DNA from: Pseudomonadota bacterium
Lineage (GTDB): Bacteria > Desulfobacterota > Desulfobulbia > Desulfobulbales > Desulfurivibrionaceae
Reading direction: 5' to 3'
Assembly (NCBI GenBank): GCA_018830485.1
Contig: JAHJRQ010000013.1
Location: 1 to 64,000, forward strand
DNA length: 64,000 nucleotides
Below the pieces are notes generated by a model. It worked only from the letters and a program-made list of their open reading frames with translations, was not told where the DNA came from and ran no database searches. The position numbers were made by a program, and so were the translations under genes. How positions within the stretch are numbered: position 1 is the first letter of the stretch; every line of letters starts with the position of its first letter. This document shows positions 62,460 through 64,000 of the stretch, piece after piece.

Positions 62460-63263
62460 ATGATCACGTTGGAACAGGTAAGCAAGGGATATCCGAATGG
62501 GTTCGTGGCCTTAAAGCCGACCAGCCTCTGTTTTGAAAAAGGCAGCTTCACCGTCCTGCTCGGCCCCTCGGGAGCAGGAAAGTCCACGTTGTTGCGCTGT
62601 ATCAATTTCCTCAACACCCCCTCCAGCGGCAGGGTCAGCGTGGAAGGGCTCGGGCTCTTGAACGGCAACCGGGTTCTCCTGCGAAGCCATCGCCGCCGGA
62701 CCGCCATGATTTTTCAGCAGCATCAGCTCATTGATCGCTACAGTGCGCTCGACAACGTCCTGATCGGCAGAATCGGCAACTACAGCGCCCTGCGCACACT
62801 TTTACCGCTGCCCCGGCGAGATCATCTGATCGCCCTGGAATCCCTTGACAGAGTCGGCCTTCTGCACAAAGCCACGGAACGGGTCGATAATCTGAGCGGC
62901 GGCCAGCAGCAACGGGTCGGCATTGCCCGGGGCCTGGCCCAGCAGCCGACCATCATCCTGGCGGATGAACCCGTGGCCAGCCTTGACCCTGCCACCTCGG
63001 CACAGGTGCTCTCCCTTCTCCATTCGATCTGCAAGGAAGACGGCTTAACCGCGATTGTGAGCCTGCATCAAGTGGAATTGGCCAAAACCTATGCGGATCG
63101 AGTCATCGGTCTTGCCAACGGCGAAGTGGTGTTTGACGGCGACAGCCACGCCTTGACCCCGCAAATCCTTGAAACTATTTACCACAAGCCCCACACCCCA
63201 GCGGCCCAGCCCCTTTCGCCCATTCCGACCTGGCAGGCCGTGCAACCCCTTGCCGAAGCCTAA
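62460..63263 (+). CDS. phnC: Phosphonate/phosphite-type ABC transporter ATP-binding protein
   Basis: The 267-residue ATPase has Walker A GPSGAGKST, signature LSGGQQQRVGIARGLAQQ and Walker B ILADEPVASLDP, with the PhnC-like start MITLEQVSKGYPNGFVALKP. AAGGAGG lies upstream. It is followed by a PhnD-type binding protein, giving the order C-D of phosphonate importers; the permease must lie beyond the window. Its link to the preceding Pho-box operon (122-base gap) suggests shared control. Confidence 0.9.
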   Translation: MITLEQVSKGYPNGFVALKPTSLCFEKGSFTVLLGPSGAGKSTLLRCINFLNTPSSGRVSVEGLGLLNGNRVLLRSHRRRTAMIFQQHQLIDRYSALDNVLIGRIGNYSALRTLLPLPRRDHLIALESLDRVGLLHKATERVDNLSGGQQQRVGIARGLAQQPTIILADEPVASLDPATSAQVLSLLHSICKEDGLTAIVSLHQVELAKTYADRVIGLANGEVVFDGDSHALTPQILETIYHKPHTPAAQPLSPIPTWQAVQPLAEA

Positions 63264-63280
63264 CGGTCATTCGACCCTAA

Positions 63281-64000
<720 letters not shown>

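Overview
The window reads as chromosomal DNA of a Gram-negative anaerobe, most likely a Desulfobacterota (sulfate- or sulfur-metabolising, Desulfobulbales-like) bacterium. That placement is inferred from small multihaem class III cytochromes, NrfD/FeS redox modules, System II (ResB/CcsB) cytochrome maturation, a PAS-rich sigma54 activator and a high-GC core. No rRNA or other marker fixes it further.

Layout. 1-25 is the first codons of a minus-strand gene, possibly an IS110 transposase, behind a foldable leader. 379-5971 is housekeeping: ispG, proS, a RelA/SpoT protein with a damaged hydrolase motif, and rpmB. 6563-9866 holds resB-ccsB and two small haem proteins. 10041-18953 is a redox cluster: two NrfD membrane subunits, each followed by a MerR-type regulator with C-terminal cysteines, a four-cluster FeS protein with a trihaem cytochrome, and between them an 800-residue sigma54 activator with cysteine-bearing PAS repeats. 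Near-consensus sigma54 promoters lie before the first NrfD operon (12239-12254, minus) and before a gene-free, strongly folding stretch ending in a terminator (19622-19778, plus), which I interpret as a new sigma54-driven small RNA. Both promoters share an upstream ATGG-N11/12-CCAT motif. 19912-27277 contains a class A PBP, two CBS proteins, a pabB-pabC fusion, nnr and a tandem 54-bp repeat.

27754-43796 is a genomic island in tRNA-Arg(CCT). It has a P4-type integrase with GGGGGCAAC arm sites at both ends, an HNH nuclease, a four-gene minus-strand defence operon (fused nuclease-methylase, HsdS, a DGNHR plus nucleotide-binding-domain fusion, Mrr-like nuclease), an unknown gene pair, AlpA, a primase-helicase-like protein and a second tyrosine recombinase.

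43910-64000 returns to core-like DNA: lemA with two TPM-domain genes, a periplasmic binding protein, an arsenic operon (arsP, DUF2703, arsC), a TetR-controlled MFP/ABC exporter, deaD, a PhoR-like kinase, and an operon of an unrecognised 800-residue protein, a phosphatidylserine decarboxylase-like protein and an Lgt-like membrane protein, followed by phnC and the start of phnD. The kinase and the three-gene operon carry Pho-box-like 11-bp repeats with the same spacing to their -10 elements, so this end of the window looks like a phosphate-starvation regulon with a membrane-lipid component.
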